Shown piece by piece: positions 49,297-61,538 of a DNA stretch of 64,000 nt. Origin of the DNA: Bryopsis sp. KO-2023 (Eukaryota; Chlorophyta; Ulvophyceae; Bryopsidales; Bryopsidaceae); assembly GCA_030272585.1 (NCBI GenBank), contig BSYQ01000003.1, positions 7,998,001 through 8,062,000 on the forward strand, written 5' to 3'. Each line of letters opens with the position of its first letter. The stretch's first letter is position 1. The position numbers and the translations under genes are program-made. The notes beneath the pieces were generated by a model. That model was given only the letters and a program-made list of their open reading frames with translations. It searched no databases and was not told the origin of the DNA.

Positions 49297-52200
49297 TTTG
49301 GCATGTTCGTTGCTACATGTGGTGCAGCTGCCCTGTTGAGTCAACCTGTCTCGGCCATCACTGCCAATAATCTATTGTTCCTGGAGGTGACTTCGGATCA
49401 TGACCAATGCTTATTTCTTATTTCTTTCAATTTTTGCGGTTGAAAAGATTCTTTGTAAATGGAGGCTGAAAGCTTGACATTCTTTGACCACTGTGTGAAA
49501 GAGCGATTTTGGCCCATAACTGATCCCGTTTTTTGACTAATGCTTATCAGTTTGGCTTTCCTTCGCAAAATACCAGGCATGGCGAGCTGTGGATCGTGCT
49601 TATGTCGACAAGGAATTTAATGGTCAAAACTGGTTCAAGGTGTGCAGTTTGTTGTAGGTGGAAAGAAAATATTGTGAAGGCTCTGATGCATTGTTTTGGT
49701 TATTTTCCTTCTTGTCAAATCTAAAACGTCAGGGGGCATGAATTTGCATAAAGATTTGGAGGTTTTTTCGATTTCTGTTATTTTGAATGCACTACTGTAC
49801 TGTAGATTAACTTCACAGAATACCACCACAAAACAAGGCGGACCATAGGACTTGAAGGTTCAGTGGCAGTGATCTGGTTACAAATATCGATCATGAGTAT
49901 ATGGTATGGGCTGTGAAAATGGAGTTTGAGGTCAGTGTTCTGTAGGTTCGTGAACAAGCCTTGCGAAATGTCAAAATGGACACCCAAGAGGAAACCTACA
50001 AGGCTATAAAGGATACGTTGGCCTTGCTGGATGATCCTTTCACCAACTTTTTTGAGCCAGCACGATTCTCAGCCTTGAAAGGGGGAACAGCAGGTAATGA
50101 AAACTAGGAACTCTGGAAAACCCTTTTCTGTGGCATTAGGCATCTCTTGCTGATTAAACAAATTCAAACAAACAAATTCCTAGGGCATGCAAGCACCCAT
50201 CAGGGGTCAATGAAGCCACTTCTTAACATTCACCCCTCTAATACGTCTGTCGAGGCACTGACAGTGATCCAGTCTTTGAATTTTCTGAGAATACCTGTAG
50301 GTGCTGTTACTGGTGTTGGAATTGAGGTTGGTTATGAAACCAATTCGTCAAGCTCCAAGCAACAGATGGCGGTAAGGACAAAAATGCACACTATCAGCTA
50401 CCAAAACATTAATGACAGTAACTCAGATTACATTTCGCTGACTAATAGGAACAACAAATCTGCACTGTGGTAGGAAATTGGTGAAATTCAGTGCAGTCAT
50501 GGGGCAAGTTTCATTCTTCGTTTTTTACTATATCCAGGCTGAAAAAGATTTGTTGAAATTTGGACCCTGAGAGGTGATTGAAATCTACTTACAGGTAATC
50601 ACTCCAGTTCCCAATAGCCCTGCCGCACAGGCAGGGGTGTTGGCCGGAGATGCCCTGTTGGCTGTTGATGGTGTGTCCACATCAAAATTGACTCTCTATG
50701 AAGCTGGTGAGAAGCTGCAAGGCATTGCAGGTACTGAGGTGAGCTTGAAGGAACCCTCTTGAGTGAGGAATGAGTGACGAGGAGTGAGGTGTAGCTGAAT
50801 AACATCGATTTAATTCGCAGGTGGGTCTGACACTGAAAACTCGATCCGAGCCGCCCAGGGATGTTGTCTTGAAAAGGTACGATAGGAGTTTCGTATGTTG
50901 TTCCTCTTCTTATTCGGCATTTGTACGTGCGTCCAAGTCGACATTGTTGATCCGGTCTTTTCCTTTCATTTTCTCACAAGAATATTTTTTTTTTTGGGGG
51001 GGGGCATGTTGCCAAAATTACAACTCATATCATGAGTTTCGCTTTTCGTCGATTTGTTCATCAGGGAGAGAGTCTTGTTCAATCCAGTTTCATACGGAAT
51101 CTGTAATGGAGTTAATCCGAAGGTGGACCCCAACGGCAGTCGAAAAATTGGATACCTTCACATCGCGAGGTATTGGATTTTTTTTTCCCCTTTGAACGGG
51201 TTGGAAAAAAAGTGGCAGAGATTTCCCTGAAAAGTTTAGTTTTCCCAAATGCTTTTACAAGAAGGCTGAGAATCCCATTCAAGGATTGATATGGGCTTCC
51301 ATCTGTTTCAAATGTTTGCCGTTTTTTTAGGTTCACCAGCCAAACAGCTAAAGATGTGAAGGAAGCAATTCTCGACCTTCAGGTACCACCACATTACATT
51401 CAAGAATGAGAACGGTTTCCAGCCTGTCAACTGGTCTCTTTTTGAGTATGTGTTTTTATTCCAAGTGTAACGTGCATTGTTGAGACATCGGGAAAAGAAA
51501 CACTCGCCATGCTCTGAAAGAAAAAAAACTGCCTGCGACCAGGAAAAGAAGGTGGAATCTTTATTGATCGACATCAGAAACAATGGCGGTGGGTCATTTC
51601 CTGCAGGTATGCATCGTGGATCTCACCATTGCCACAGCTGCTGGGATGACTTTCGTCAAACAATAAAGAAGCAACAGTGTAACACCTGTTTCCTTGATGT
51701 AACGTTTAAAAAGGGAGAGTGAAAGGCAGTCATTGTTTGGCAACATTTTTTGCTCGTTCTTCTTGTCTTGGTTTTTTTGTCCTGGATTTACTATGGCTTG
51801 TCGTTGGATCAGGTGTGACTGTTGCCAGGATGCTGTTGGGGTCTGGAGATGTGGTTTGGATCGCGGATAGCCAGGGCGTTCGAGATATCGTTTCTGTCGA
51901 TGGGACCCAAATCGATGAAGCAACCCCTATGTCTGTCCTGGTGAATAGAGGAACAGCAAGTGCATCTGAGGTTTGTATTTAGTTGCTGAACTTCTGGTGG
52001 TCAGGTTTTTATTACAGATTCGGTTGGTGAAACTACCTCTGTGGTGCACTTGATGTTTTTCAATCGCACGAGAATCCCTTTTATTGCTTTTGTGGTTTTG
52101 TCTAATTCTTAAAAATAATGTTTTTTGATAATCTCTCAGGTGTTTTCTGGTGCTATGCAAGACAATGCTCGTGGAACGATTGTGGGCGAGAGAACTTTTG

Positions 52201-52424
52201 GAAAAGGCCTGATTCAAACACTTATTCCACTTTCGGACGGCTCAGGGGTTACTGTGACCGCTTCGAAATATCAAACCCCCAGTGGCAGAGACATCAACAA
52301 AGTTGGGATTTTGCCAGATATCGGCCTTCCATCTGGATTGTTACCAGATATTGGCAACTCTGATAAAATTTGCCGAGCATTGACAATGGAGGAAGCCCCT
52401 GCATTGTTCGTGAAGGGTCGATGA
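49297..52424 (+). CDS. ctpA: Carboxyl-terminal processing protease CtpA, thylakoid lumen (5' end missing)
   Basis: A serine protease (S41 family) that trims the C-terminus of the photosystem II D1 precursor. Eleven exons with GT..AG borders are readable: about 49297-49386, 49577-49639, 49946-50093, 50301-50371, 50595-50738, 50821-50876, 51065-51169, 51331-51382, 51543-51606, 51813-51970 and 52140-52424. The first has a hydrophobic lumen-targeting segment ending PVSA, then ITANNLLFLEAWRAVDRAYV. A PDZ domain spans exons 4-5 (GAVTGVGIEVGYETN, SPAAQAGVLAGDALLAVDGV). The catalytic Ser lies in NRGTASASEVFSGAMQD and the catalytic Lys in GERTFGKGLIQ; both are present. The core is full length (~410 residues). 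Upstream exons for the chloroplast transit peptide were not found. Confidence 0.9.
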
Positions 52425-53490
52425 GGGGATGTGGATTTAAGAACTAAATTCTTTGTGGTTGTCAAGAGAATATCTTGTTTTAAAATTTTGATCTTTTTTG
52501 TCTTCTCATGAAGTGGCTGTTGACCTGAACCTTAACCATCCTGTTGTATCTGTTGCTGATGGCACTCATCGCATATCTGTGGCTTAGTCTGACTGGCATC
52601 AATCGACAGTAAACCGTATTCGTAGGAAAAAATATATGGTTGGAATTCCATATGGCTAGGACTTACGGCTGGGAGCCTTATTGCTGCCTGTAATAAAATC
52701 TACAATCAACAATCCACAATCATTGGGGTTGTTTTCCGCCTGCTCAATAATTCGAAAAGACCATGCACCTTTCAGCACAAATTGAAAGAACACCAACGCA
52801 TTCACAACAGACTTCATTCTCTGGAGGTGTCATAAGGTTTGAAAGGGGCTTGGAAACAAACAAATAACAGCTATGTAAATCAATCCTTGGAGGACCAGGA
52901 CTGGGGCGACTGATGGTGGAACTTCAAACTCCTTCCCACCCCTTCAGAGATGTGCCAAGAAACCCACCAAACCAAGCTCTCTACAAAATACCAGCTAGAT
53001 ATAAATCAAACAAATCGGACCAAAGCAAAACAGTCCCAACAACCCCAGGGTTGAGTTACACCATCCTCCCTATCAGATCTGATTTTTCAAAATCAACAGC
53101 AACGTCCCCTCCCCAAAACTGGTTTGAAACACCATGCATGCCTTCCACCACAAATACACACCCTATCCCCAATAATATGTGGAAATCAGAATTCTTTTCC
53201 ATCATCAGAAAGTTGAAAAAAAAAAACACCAAACCACCAGTGCCCTCCCTGAGAGCTTCCTTCTCATTTTTCATGGACCCATCAGAAATTATACACACGC
53301 ATGCTAGCGTCACATTCTGCCACGATCCCAGTGACAATTATTGATTTTTTTCAAGCCCTTTGGAAAACTCCAAACACACACACACATATTTCCCCTCTGA
53401 TGTACGGACCTATTCAAATTTCTTCCTTCGTTGATTCTTTCAGCTGATTTGAGTCTACTTTTTTTTTTCAAAACGAAGAGAGAAAAACAC
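52425..53490. other. Intergenic stretch, no gene seen
   Basis: This follows the CtpA stop and presumably includes its 3' UTR (TAATAAAAT near 52690 is a possible polyadenylation signal). A 143-codon open frame at 52913-53344 is A/C-rich low complexity and is not convincing. Confidence 0.4.
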
Positions 53491-53494
53491 CAGC

Positions 53495-53695
53495 TCAGCA
53501 AGTGCATCGGGTCATTGCTGCGTGCATGAGACCCAGGAGCAGCAAAACCAAAGTGACCATTCCGGCGCCCATATCTTGACCGAAAAAGTCAAAAACTTCG
53601 TGGGCAGCCTGATTTAGCTGGCTTCCGCTGGACTGACCCTTTCCTGGGGGGGTCCCAGAAGGTCCAGGAGGAGGTGGAGGTGCACTGGATACCAT
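53495..53695 (-). CDS. Possible small single-pass membrane protein
   Basis: Starts at a clear ATG (53695) and codes 66 residues: a proline/glycine-rich cytosolic-type head (SSAPPPPPGPSGTPPGKGQ), then NQAAHEVFDFFGQDMGAG and a C-terminal hydrophobic helix (MVTLVLLLLGLMHAAM) with three residues after TRC. This is the shape of a small tail-anchored protein. No family is recognised. It might instead be the last exon of a larger gene with exons near 54288-54090 (MASQSFAQRVVLGG.., with hydrophobic helices) or 54395-54310 (MSEHIPTGAAPARST.., donor GC|GTGAGT). Confidence 0.3.
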   Translation of the reverse strand: MVSSAPPPPPGPSGTPPGKGQSSGSQLNQAAHEVFDFFGQDMGAGMVTLVLLLLGLMHAAMTRCTC

Positions 53696-54419
53696 GGTTG
53701 TCCTGGTGATTAACCTATCCCCAAAACAAGGATGGTCTGAGCCAAACCACAGACTGAGCTGACCTGAGTCACTGTGATTTGTTCAGCTAGAAGAGCAACT
53801 CGATGCAGAAGATTTTTTTTTCAGACAAAACAATGAACTCTGTTGGAAAATGGAGCTAGCTGAAACTGGAACGTTAGGAAGCTGAAAAATTGAAGCAAAG
53901 ATTTCATTGGTTCTTACAGGATTCATTGAATTCTTGAATTCTTCAACTACACAGGATCACTTTAGAGTTTTGTTGATGACCAAAGGTTTTCAAGCAAGGG
54001 CTTAACCATTCTAATGGTCAACCAGGAAGTAGACCAGCTGAACTGCTCAGAGCAACTCAAATTCTTTCGTCAGCAGGCAAAGAGTTGTCAGAGCGAACTC
54101 TTTTCCCTGCTCCCTTCGTCGAACCAAAACGATCGAATAGACTGACAGACGAAAATGACAGCCAGGGAATAGCTGGGAAGATTGCCAAGGAGCCCAAGAA
54201 CCGCGAGGTTTCTCCTGAGCAACTGGTGCACTGTCCTGACTAAACAACCCCCTAGCACAACACGTTGCGCAAAAGATTGACTCGCCATCCCACCTCCTTG
54301 AACTCACGCCAGAAGCAAGACAGCCTGTGTCAAGGGAAATTCTCGGACCGTTGAGCGGGCAGGTGCTGCTCCGGTTGGAATATGTTCTGACATTTTAGTG
54401 CCAGAGCGCTCCTTTCTCA

Positions 54420-55408
54420 CGTAATCATCTGTGCCAAGGAAACACACGTCACTTCATCCATTCCAATCCACATTGATTTCACAGAATTGGGCTTTGTGAA
54501 TATGGCAAACAAACAAACAAACAAAACAAACAAACACAGGTTGAGCGTGGCCCCCCAGCCACATGGGTTGGAGCAGGAAATGAACTTGACAGTCAGGATT
54601 GATAGATTCCAGACTAAAACAAAAAAATATAAAAATTGCATTTGTTGCAAGCCCGAGAATGACCAAGACAGTTCAGGCGTTATAAGTTGAACAGTTGTGG
54701 AAGTTATGGGAGTTATGACACAGAGTCAACTGGGTTGTGGAAGGATAAAAAGAAACAAGCTGAAGGATTGAATGTTTTTTGAAAAGTTTTCGCAATCGAT
54801 GCTGTGCTCAGTTGACTCCGTTCTCCGCTGATTTTTAAACTTCGTAACTTTATATTTTTCTTCCTGGTTCACACAATCAACACAATTTTTTATTCAGGGG
54901 CGATACTGTTTTAAGAAGAGGCTGCAGAATCATTGCAAGAAGATAAATTCGAGCACCCCAGCTTGTGCTCAAATGAAGTAAAAGAAAAACCAACACCCAA
55001 GAAAAAAAGCACTGAATGTTACAGTGATGGTGGAGATGTGGTTAGATGAACAGGGGTATTCCATCAGTTAGGATGTTCTCATGTCGGACAACAGTTGGGA
55101 AACAGTTCAGGGACGGTTAGCCTGAGTTACTCTTGTGGACTGAACCACATTCATTGAATGCAACACTCACCATTTTGTAAGACATCAGCGTCTTGAGCAG
55201 TCTTGTCACAAGAATCCAAGCAAAACTGGAGAACGGCATTCCAGGGCAATATAATCCGAAGTAATTGGATAAAATTAATCTGCTGTCAGTCAGGCGCCAC
55301 TGTCCAGAATCCAGAAACCCGCACCTCCAGACGACCCTCAACGCTTTCTGCTCATGCATTGGTCGAGTTAGGTCGTGAAGGTTGTCGTGAAGCGTTTTAT
55401 GAGTGTAG
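54420..55408. other. Intergenic stretch, no gene seen
   Basis: AT-rich, with short A-rich tracts (for example ACAAACAAACAAAACAAAC near 54510). No exon is convincing. It should hold the promoter of the gene starting at 55409. Confidence 0.4.
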
Positions 55409-57911
55409 ATGTCCTTCAACCCGCCGTTGTTCTCGGTGCACGTCGTCGAAGCCGACCGTGACGCCACGTTTCCCCACATTGACTCCACCGTCGTTGGCCT
55501 GCACGACGTCGCTTACAACGTCGTAGTTTCGTGGAATGCGCACTCCTACATCGGACCTTGCCAGGTTAGCCCGGTTTTCTGTTTGGATTTCGTGCTTTTC
55601 CGTTTCGAAACGAGACGGATGTTTCGTCCTCTGTTGAGGATGGTGGCTAACCGTCCGAGCGCCATTCTCAGTTCCGCCTGCATATCGATGGTCGATTTGT
55701 GGGCTACACACGAGTGCGAGACGTCGGGGAGTGCGAAATCACCCAAGTGGTGTTTGATGGGTTCCTGATTACAAAAGGTTAGCATTTCTCGCGCGCTTTT
55801 TCGCCTCTACATATCAGTGCTTGCTTTGAGAATCCGCATTTGCTTGAGCTGCTGCTCGTCATCTTCCCAGGCACCACCGAGAATAGCAGAGCCGTCCTGG
55901 AGTACAGGAAGTTCAAGTTTGTCGACGGCCACACTCTGAAGCGAACAGCGAACGCGGAGTATGTGGAGCACACCGGCAGAATCCAAGTCGACGTACGCCA
56001 TCGTTTTCCTACTGATCTCGTTTTCCCTTTTCTGCCTCTTTTCTGCTCTGCAATGCTCAGAACAAAATAAAGATGGGAAACCCCAACAGTCGAGTTTTCC
56101 CCTGAAAGTTTCTGTACTTGTTGCAGGTGTATCATTTCGAGCGAGGAAGCCAGTTGCAGCGACATCAATCTCGACCCCAGAGGAAGTTGTTCGGCGACTT
56201 AGCGTGGGGCGGTGTTGGGTTCGGGGACGGGAAAAAGACGTCGCAGTGCTTGACGACTGGCTGCGGGGAGACGTTCTACAAAACCGAGAATTTCGTGACG
56301 AAATTCCGCAAGCCTGGCAGAGCGGTAAGCGCTGTGATCTCGATTGACGATGTGGATTTGTCTTTTACGCTTCTAAAAAAGATGAACCCCCTCCCCAGCC
56401 ATTACAAATTAACCTGCCCACACTTTGACATTTTTCTTTAAAAATAAGATTTTTTTTTTCCCCAAAGGCCTGCTGTTAACACAAGCAGCAGAAAGGAAAA
56501 TTCATACACCTGTTTTCCACAAGACAAGTGCAACGAGTGTACAACAAGGGCACAATCCGCTCAGTCAAAAAGATATGATTTCATTCTGTTCTCATTTCCA
56601 AGTGGAAGTTTTTTTCATTCTCTGGTCTGGCAAAGCTTCCCCTCATTTACTTTTCGCAGAATGCACCTGATTTTGTTTTTTCAAGTTTTTAACAATTAAA
56701 CTGACGAGACGGCATCAATTCAGACTGACACACAGGACATCCAATTGAACCTCTTTGTCCGTGTTGGCTTTGTTTCAAGCGTTTCCAATTTTAAAAAAGA
56801 AACTTTCCTGCAGCTTTTCATAATCGTTTTCCCTCCCTCCTCTTCTGTCTTTCTTTTTGAAATCTGTCTGAAATAGTCTGTTGCTTTTTTTTCCGATATA
56901 GGTTGGACCCGCCATATTTTCTAGCACCATAAGATACGACTTGGCATCATCGTTAGTTTTGGCGGGAATTCTGAAACCAAGTCGACACAAGGATATCATC
57001 CAGTGGGGCCTTTCAAAAATAGGTAGACATCAGATTTCTCTTTCTATAAAAATTTTAAACGGAAATTTCAGAAATCAAAGTCTAAAACTTTTTTATTAAA
57101 AAAAAAAAACTGATTGCAATAAGCAAATTGTGTGCAATTGTGTGTAGGACACTCGTACACACGCTAACAAATACAAAATGAAGCAAATATTGACTAAAAG
57201 GAAATGTTTCATATTTCCACAAGATCTATTCTATACGGAGCAAACATCAACTTTTGTTTTGCTTGCACAGGCAAAGGGATCGAACCAGGTGAAGTAAAGG
57301 AGGAGCCACGGAGTGTTGTATCAATCAAGAAAGAGGAAGAAAGCAATGTGGTGGAAGTCATCGATTTATCGGGGGTGAGCTTCACAAATTGCCTGCTGAG
57401 AGGAATTGAACTATGAAATCAAATGATCTGTTTCTAGAACTTAAGCGAGTTTGCTGTGAGTGTGTGTGATTCAAGTCTATATGTATCTATCTATATATAT
57501 ACCCCTCCCAAGTTGACCTTGTCAGTTGGTGAAAAAACTGTGTTTCTGAAGGATTTTGTCCATTTTTTCTTTTTTTCCCCCTTTCTGCTCTTTATTCCCA
57601 GATATGTGTGTTTGTCGGCCCTGCATATGCATAACCCAACAATTTTTATTTTCTGTTTCTGTGTTCTTTTTCAGCCATCGCCTGTCTTGTACACATACCC
57701 CAAAAATCGAGCCCACGAAGTCTGCGATTTGACTGGGGAAACGGCAATGTGGTTTGAAGACTGTGTGAACGATCCCGAAGTGATCGACTTGACAAGGCCA
57801 AACCATTCCCTGGCCAGCAGAGATGACATCACATCCAGCCTAGCAAATTTCAATCTGGGGTCCCCCAGCCCGAGGCAAATCGAATACATGGAAATAGACA
57901 GTGACTACTGA
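55409..57911 (+). CDS. Unidentified ~350-residue protein with SUMO-interaction motifs
   Basis: Seven exons are readable: about 55409-55564, 55672-55777, 55871-55992, 56127-56325, 56902-57022, 57271-57374 and 57674-57911. The N-terminal ~130 residues look like a beta-rich domain (FSVHVVEADRDATFPH.., FRLHIDGRFVGYTRVRDVGE, YRKFKFVDGHTLKRT.., GRIQVDVYHFERGSQ) loosely resembling the DUF7918 domain of fungi and algae; that match is tentative. The middle has a basic stretch and IRYDLASSLVLAGILKPSRH. The C-terminus carries VVEVIDLSG, VCDLTG and VIDLTR, close to SUMO-interaction motifs with flanking acidic residues, and VKEEP and IKKEEE, which fit the psi-K-x-E SUMO-acceptor consensus. A nuclear SUMO-linked adaptor is inference. 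Confidence 0.65.
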
Positions 57912-58931
57912 CGGATGATTTCTGTACTGAAGAATTGTTTGGTTAATTTATGAGAAGAGGCACAGCCAACAAATTTCGAAAGGATAGGGTGCTTAAATCA
58001 GACTACACTTATTAATTAAACTTTGCATGGATGAGTCAAATTCTGGCGGTGGTGCTGGTGTCAACACTCGATGGGTTTTAGTTTTCCTTTCATGATTTTT
58101 TTTGTGGCATCCAGTCACTGCTGCCCAATAAATACTCAAAAAAAGAAGAGAATGAAAATTTTTCCTTTTTTTTGTTCAGAAAGAAGAAACAGCATCAGGA
58201 ATGTAGTGTATAGATCGCATGAGTACAGTTTTTTTTGTTTTTTTTTTTTAATCCATGCATATGGATTACAAATGCAATGAAATGACCGTTTTTTTTGCAA
58301 GATGGAAAGACATCGACGGGTTTTGTTGAAGTGCAAATTGTATGAGGTTTATGTTTGTAAATTTGTGCAAGACTGCAAATCGTCTTTGCTGTCGAAGCAT
58401 ATGGCAATTACAGAGCGACTTCTACTGTATTTGGAAATTGTGTTTCCAAGCAATGCATTTTCACCAGAAAAACTTGAACCTCCATGCAAAAAATTAATTT
58501 ACAGCCCAGGCCCGAGCCTGTTTTTTAGCATCAATTGTGTTTGACTAATAAAACACTACAACGTGCTTTCTTTTTGGATATAAGCAGAGCCGATGGGCCC
58601 ACCAGACATACTTGCCATTAACTTCCCACTTGTTTATTACCCTGAATAGAAAAGTGCTAATCTTCCCCCAAAACAATATATCCAAGAAAATCAGATTCGA
58701 CAAAAACAAATCAAAATCCTGGATGAGACCCCAAAAATCCAGAGCAAAAGTTGCGAGCCACTCCCAAAAGTTTTGTGAAGGGCTCTCCTTGGCCAAAGAA
58801 AACAAAGAACCACCGAGAAGCGGACAGGAAACAGATGAGCATTTCTTCCTAAAATAAAAAACCTTCAGGAAATAGATAGGCATATCTTTCTAAAAAAAAG
58901 CCTTCATTTGATTATTATTCCCCTTGCGAGT
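57912..58931. other. Intergenic stretch between convergent genes
   Basis: No gene is seen. Two AATAAA/AATAAT-like signals (about 58129, 58548) and poly-T runs suggest 3' UTRs of the neighbours. A 112-codon minus frame (58545-58883) lacks recognisable features. Confidence 0.4.
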
Positions 58932-60200
58932 TCAAGATGACTCAGGCATCCTGCTGCCAAACCCAAACCAGGACAAAAACAGCGGAATCACAAGACAACA
59001 AGACCAACCTATCAAAGGCAGCAAGCTTTCCACCCCCTCAAATTCAGCCACTTTGGTCACCATCAAAATCCCAGCATCCACCCCAAACCAACAAACCACC
59101 ATGATCACTGGCACTACCAAAACCGCCTTGAATATGGAGGATATTTTGTAGCCCCTGATCATTTTCCGGCTTGCCTGGTCATTCGGAGCTAGGGATTCCA
59201 GATAGGCTGCCCTGGACCACACCTCCGTGACGTACAGCAATGCAGAGGGAAAAACGTAGCCTACGGTCAGCTGGAAATAAAGGGCGAGAAAAACACAAGG
59301 ATACAGCGATCCCCCAGACGCAAGCTTTTCTCCAGGGTTTCCTATCATGCTTATCATTGACACGACAAGCTCCATCTTTCCCTCTATGGCTTTGATCGAG
59401 CTACGGACATCAGGGTCAGACATGCAAGCTTGTTGTAGGCCCATTATCCACCCGGAACTGAAAGTGGCACCCAGGAAATGCAGGGCTATGTGGTGCTGGA
59501 AGGGAACGCGTAGCCCCAAGGTGGACATCAGCAGATCCATAATGGTGCTTCTCGTAATTAACCTTATTTTTCCGACAAAAGATTAAAGGCATCAACATCC
59601 TATCGGTCAGAAATCACAAGATCCCAAGTTCAAATTATCGCATGACAATTCCAAACATGCATCTCGCTCTGGGGGGCGGGGGAAAGGAAAATTTTAAGTA
59701 TATCTTCGTGAACATCGATTTCTACAAAAAAAAACTCATGATTCTCTTATCATACCCCTGGCCAGGAGTGCTTTTCTAGAGGAGGGGCTCCCTTTTGGAA
59801 AGGTAAGCTGGACTCACCTGGCAAACAACTGTCCTGGATCCTGATTGGTCCACACATCCTCCAGGAGCACCACCACCATGCAGCCCATCGGAATCAAGAA
59901 CCGAAAGAAAGAAACGATAGCCAGTCTGTTCCTCATGTAAAATTCGTGATGCTTTATGTGCAGGTAAAGTATGGTCAATGGGATGCACAGCCACGCAAGG
60001 AAAGTGGCCACATAGTATGACAGCCCGATGGGGTCCCCTTGCAAGAGCTTGATCGGAAACATGACCACCACCATTGCACCGGCTAGCAAATCGAATCGAG
60101 ACCATGCTTGGGTGATGTAGGTCATAAAGTTGGCCTCCAATTGCTCATCACGAAATTTGAGCAAGTGGCCCCATGGGCAGAGCCCCAAATGGAAGGTCAT
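58932..60200 (-). CDS. Multi-pass membrane protein, family not recognised
   Basis: Two exons: about 60200-59817 (donor CCAG|GTGAGT) and about 59560-58932. Start chosen at the first in-frame ATG (60200, MTFHLGLCPWG); the frame is open a little further up without another ATG. Hydrophobic helices: FDLLAGAMVVVMFPIKLL, SYYVATFLAWLCIPLTILYL, FRFLIPMGCMVVVLL, HHIALHFLGATFSSGWIMGL, VFLALYFQLTVGYVFPSALL, IFKAVLVVPVIMVVCWFGV and LPLIGWSCCLVIPLFLSWFG, so about seven passes. Loops contain YLHIKHHEFYMRNR and a charged MSDPDVRSSIKAIEGKMEL. A 5' untranslated exon may lie near 60500-60417 (TCAG|GTACGT). The function is unknown. Confidence 0.65.
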
Positions 60201-60908
60201 CCCCCTGTGTGTGGATATGGTCAGCTGTATGGACTCATATGTTGAGGCGAAGTTCAGTTGTGGTTGCTTAGTCACTTGTGCAGCCCCAGCATCGGAATCT
60301 CATGGTCGATTTCTGACAGAGAATTGGATAGCAACCCGATGGTTTGGAATCTTACGGCAGGTGTGCATCCATTGCGTTCGATGCATGTTCTTCCGATAGG
60401 ATTCGATCGCACACGTACCTGAACAAGCGGTCGCTTTTTGGACAGGGGTATATGAGCCGAGCGAGGGGCAAGTCGAGTATTCCGAGCCTGCACTTACGAT
60501 TTACCGCTATTTATAAAGAGGCACATAACTAATTTTCACACCCCACAAACGCAGACGTCACCTCGAGGTCGATTTGGGATGGATTCTGTTTGAAGTTCGT
60601 ATTCTGGCCCAATGTACTTTGTCGACAGCAGCCCGTCTGGAATTTTCTCCAATCGACGGACAGGGTGTCAATCCCCACTCCTCCAAGATTTGACGTCCCT
60701 ATGTTTCCGCGCTTGCAATATTCTTCTTACAGTTTCGACTTCATGTCGCTTGCTCTGTGCTCATTGTGATAGTCTGCCAGTAGGGTTTAGAGTTTAGAGT
60801 GCTTTTGTAGTTACAGGAAACGGGGAAAATATGTTGTGCTCACTGTCCTGTGTCAATAATGTATTGATTGTCATCTTAATGATGTAATAACAGTACATCA
60901 ATTCAAGT
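60201..60908. other. Upstream region of the membrane-protein gene
   Basis: This should hold its promoter; a TTTATAAAGAG box at about 60509 on the plus strand reads TTATAAA on the minus strand and fits a TATA box. No other gene is seen. Confidence 0.35.
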
Positions 60909-61090
60909 TTGAAAGTGTTTTTTCTTGCTTATGTTATCGTGTCTTTGCACAGACGCGATCATAATGTTGCGATCATTCATGATTTTGGCAGAGTTATCAG
61001 GCGGATTATTGGATTACAGCTGGAAAAACGTAAACAAAGGTGTAGAACTGGAAGGGCAATACACAAGTTGAACTTCTTACACTTTGACCC
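60909..61090 (+). repeat. Dispersed repeat R, uninterrupted copy (empty site of H3)
   Basis: It matches, on the opposite strand, the two halves of R that flank H3 (37470-37554 and 38673-38792). Here ATTACAGC occurs once (about 61013-61020), exactly where the other copy has H3 and a duplicated GCTGTAAT. Boundaries are where similarity ends by eye. Its nature is unknown. Confidence 0.8.
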
Positions 61091-61228
61091 CCCCTATCAG
61101 TCCGCCTTTCATGTGCATCTTAGTCTTGATGCTACAAAAAATGTACTAAAGCCTTCATCTATTTACAAAAGCAATTGAGCTTTTCGAAAAAAAACTACTA
61201 AATTATATTCCAAACCTGCCTAAAAATT

Positions 61229-61452
61229 CATACAAAAGAAGCAAAAAATTTACCATTCACTCGGCTCCGAACGGATCTTCCCTCCCTCCAAGCCTTTGGC
61301 AATATTCACCAAGCTGGGTTGACTCTCGATACTAAAAATTCATACAAAAGAAGCAAAAAATTCACCATTTACTCGGCTCCGAACGGATCTTCCCTCCCTC
61401 CAAGCCTTTGGCAATATTCACCAAGCTGGGTTGATTCTCGATATTTACCATT
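61229..61452. repeat. 112-bp tandem duplication near the 3' end of the kinase-like gene
   Basis: CATACAAAAGAAGCAAAAAA recurs at 61229 and 61341, and the rest of the unit (including GGCTCCGAACGGATCTTCC) follows with three to four differences. On the minus strand, each copy reads ..TQLGEYCQRLGGREDPFGAE followed by a stop, so it could be a duplicated terminal exon. Confidence 0.75.
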
Positions 61453-61538
61453 CTCTGTTAAAAATCACAAGCTTCATTCGACATTATCAATTGTATTAAC
61501 CCTCTAAAATGAATCGCTGAGGAAATGAGATGGATAAC

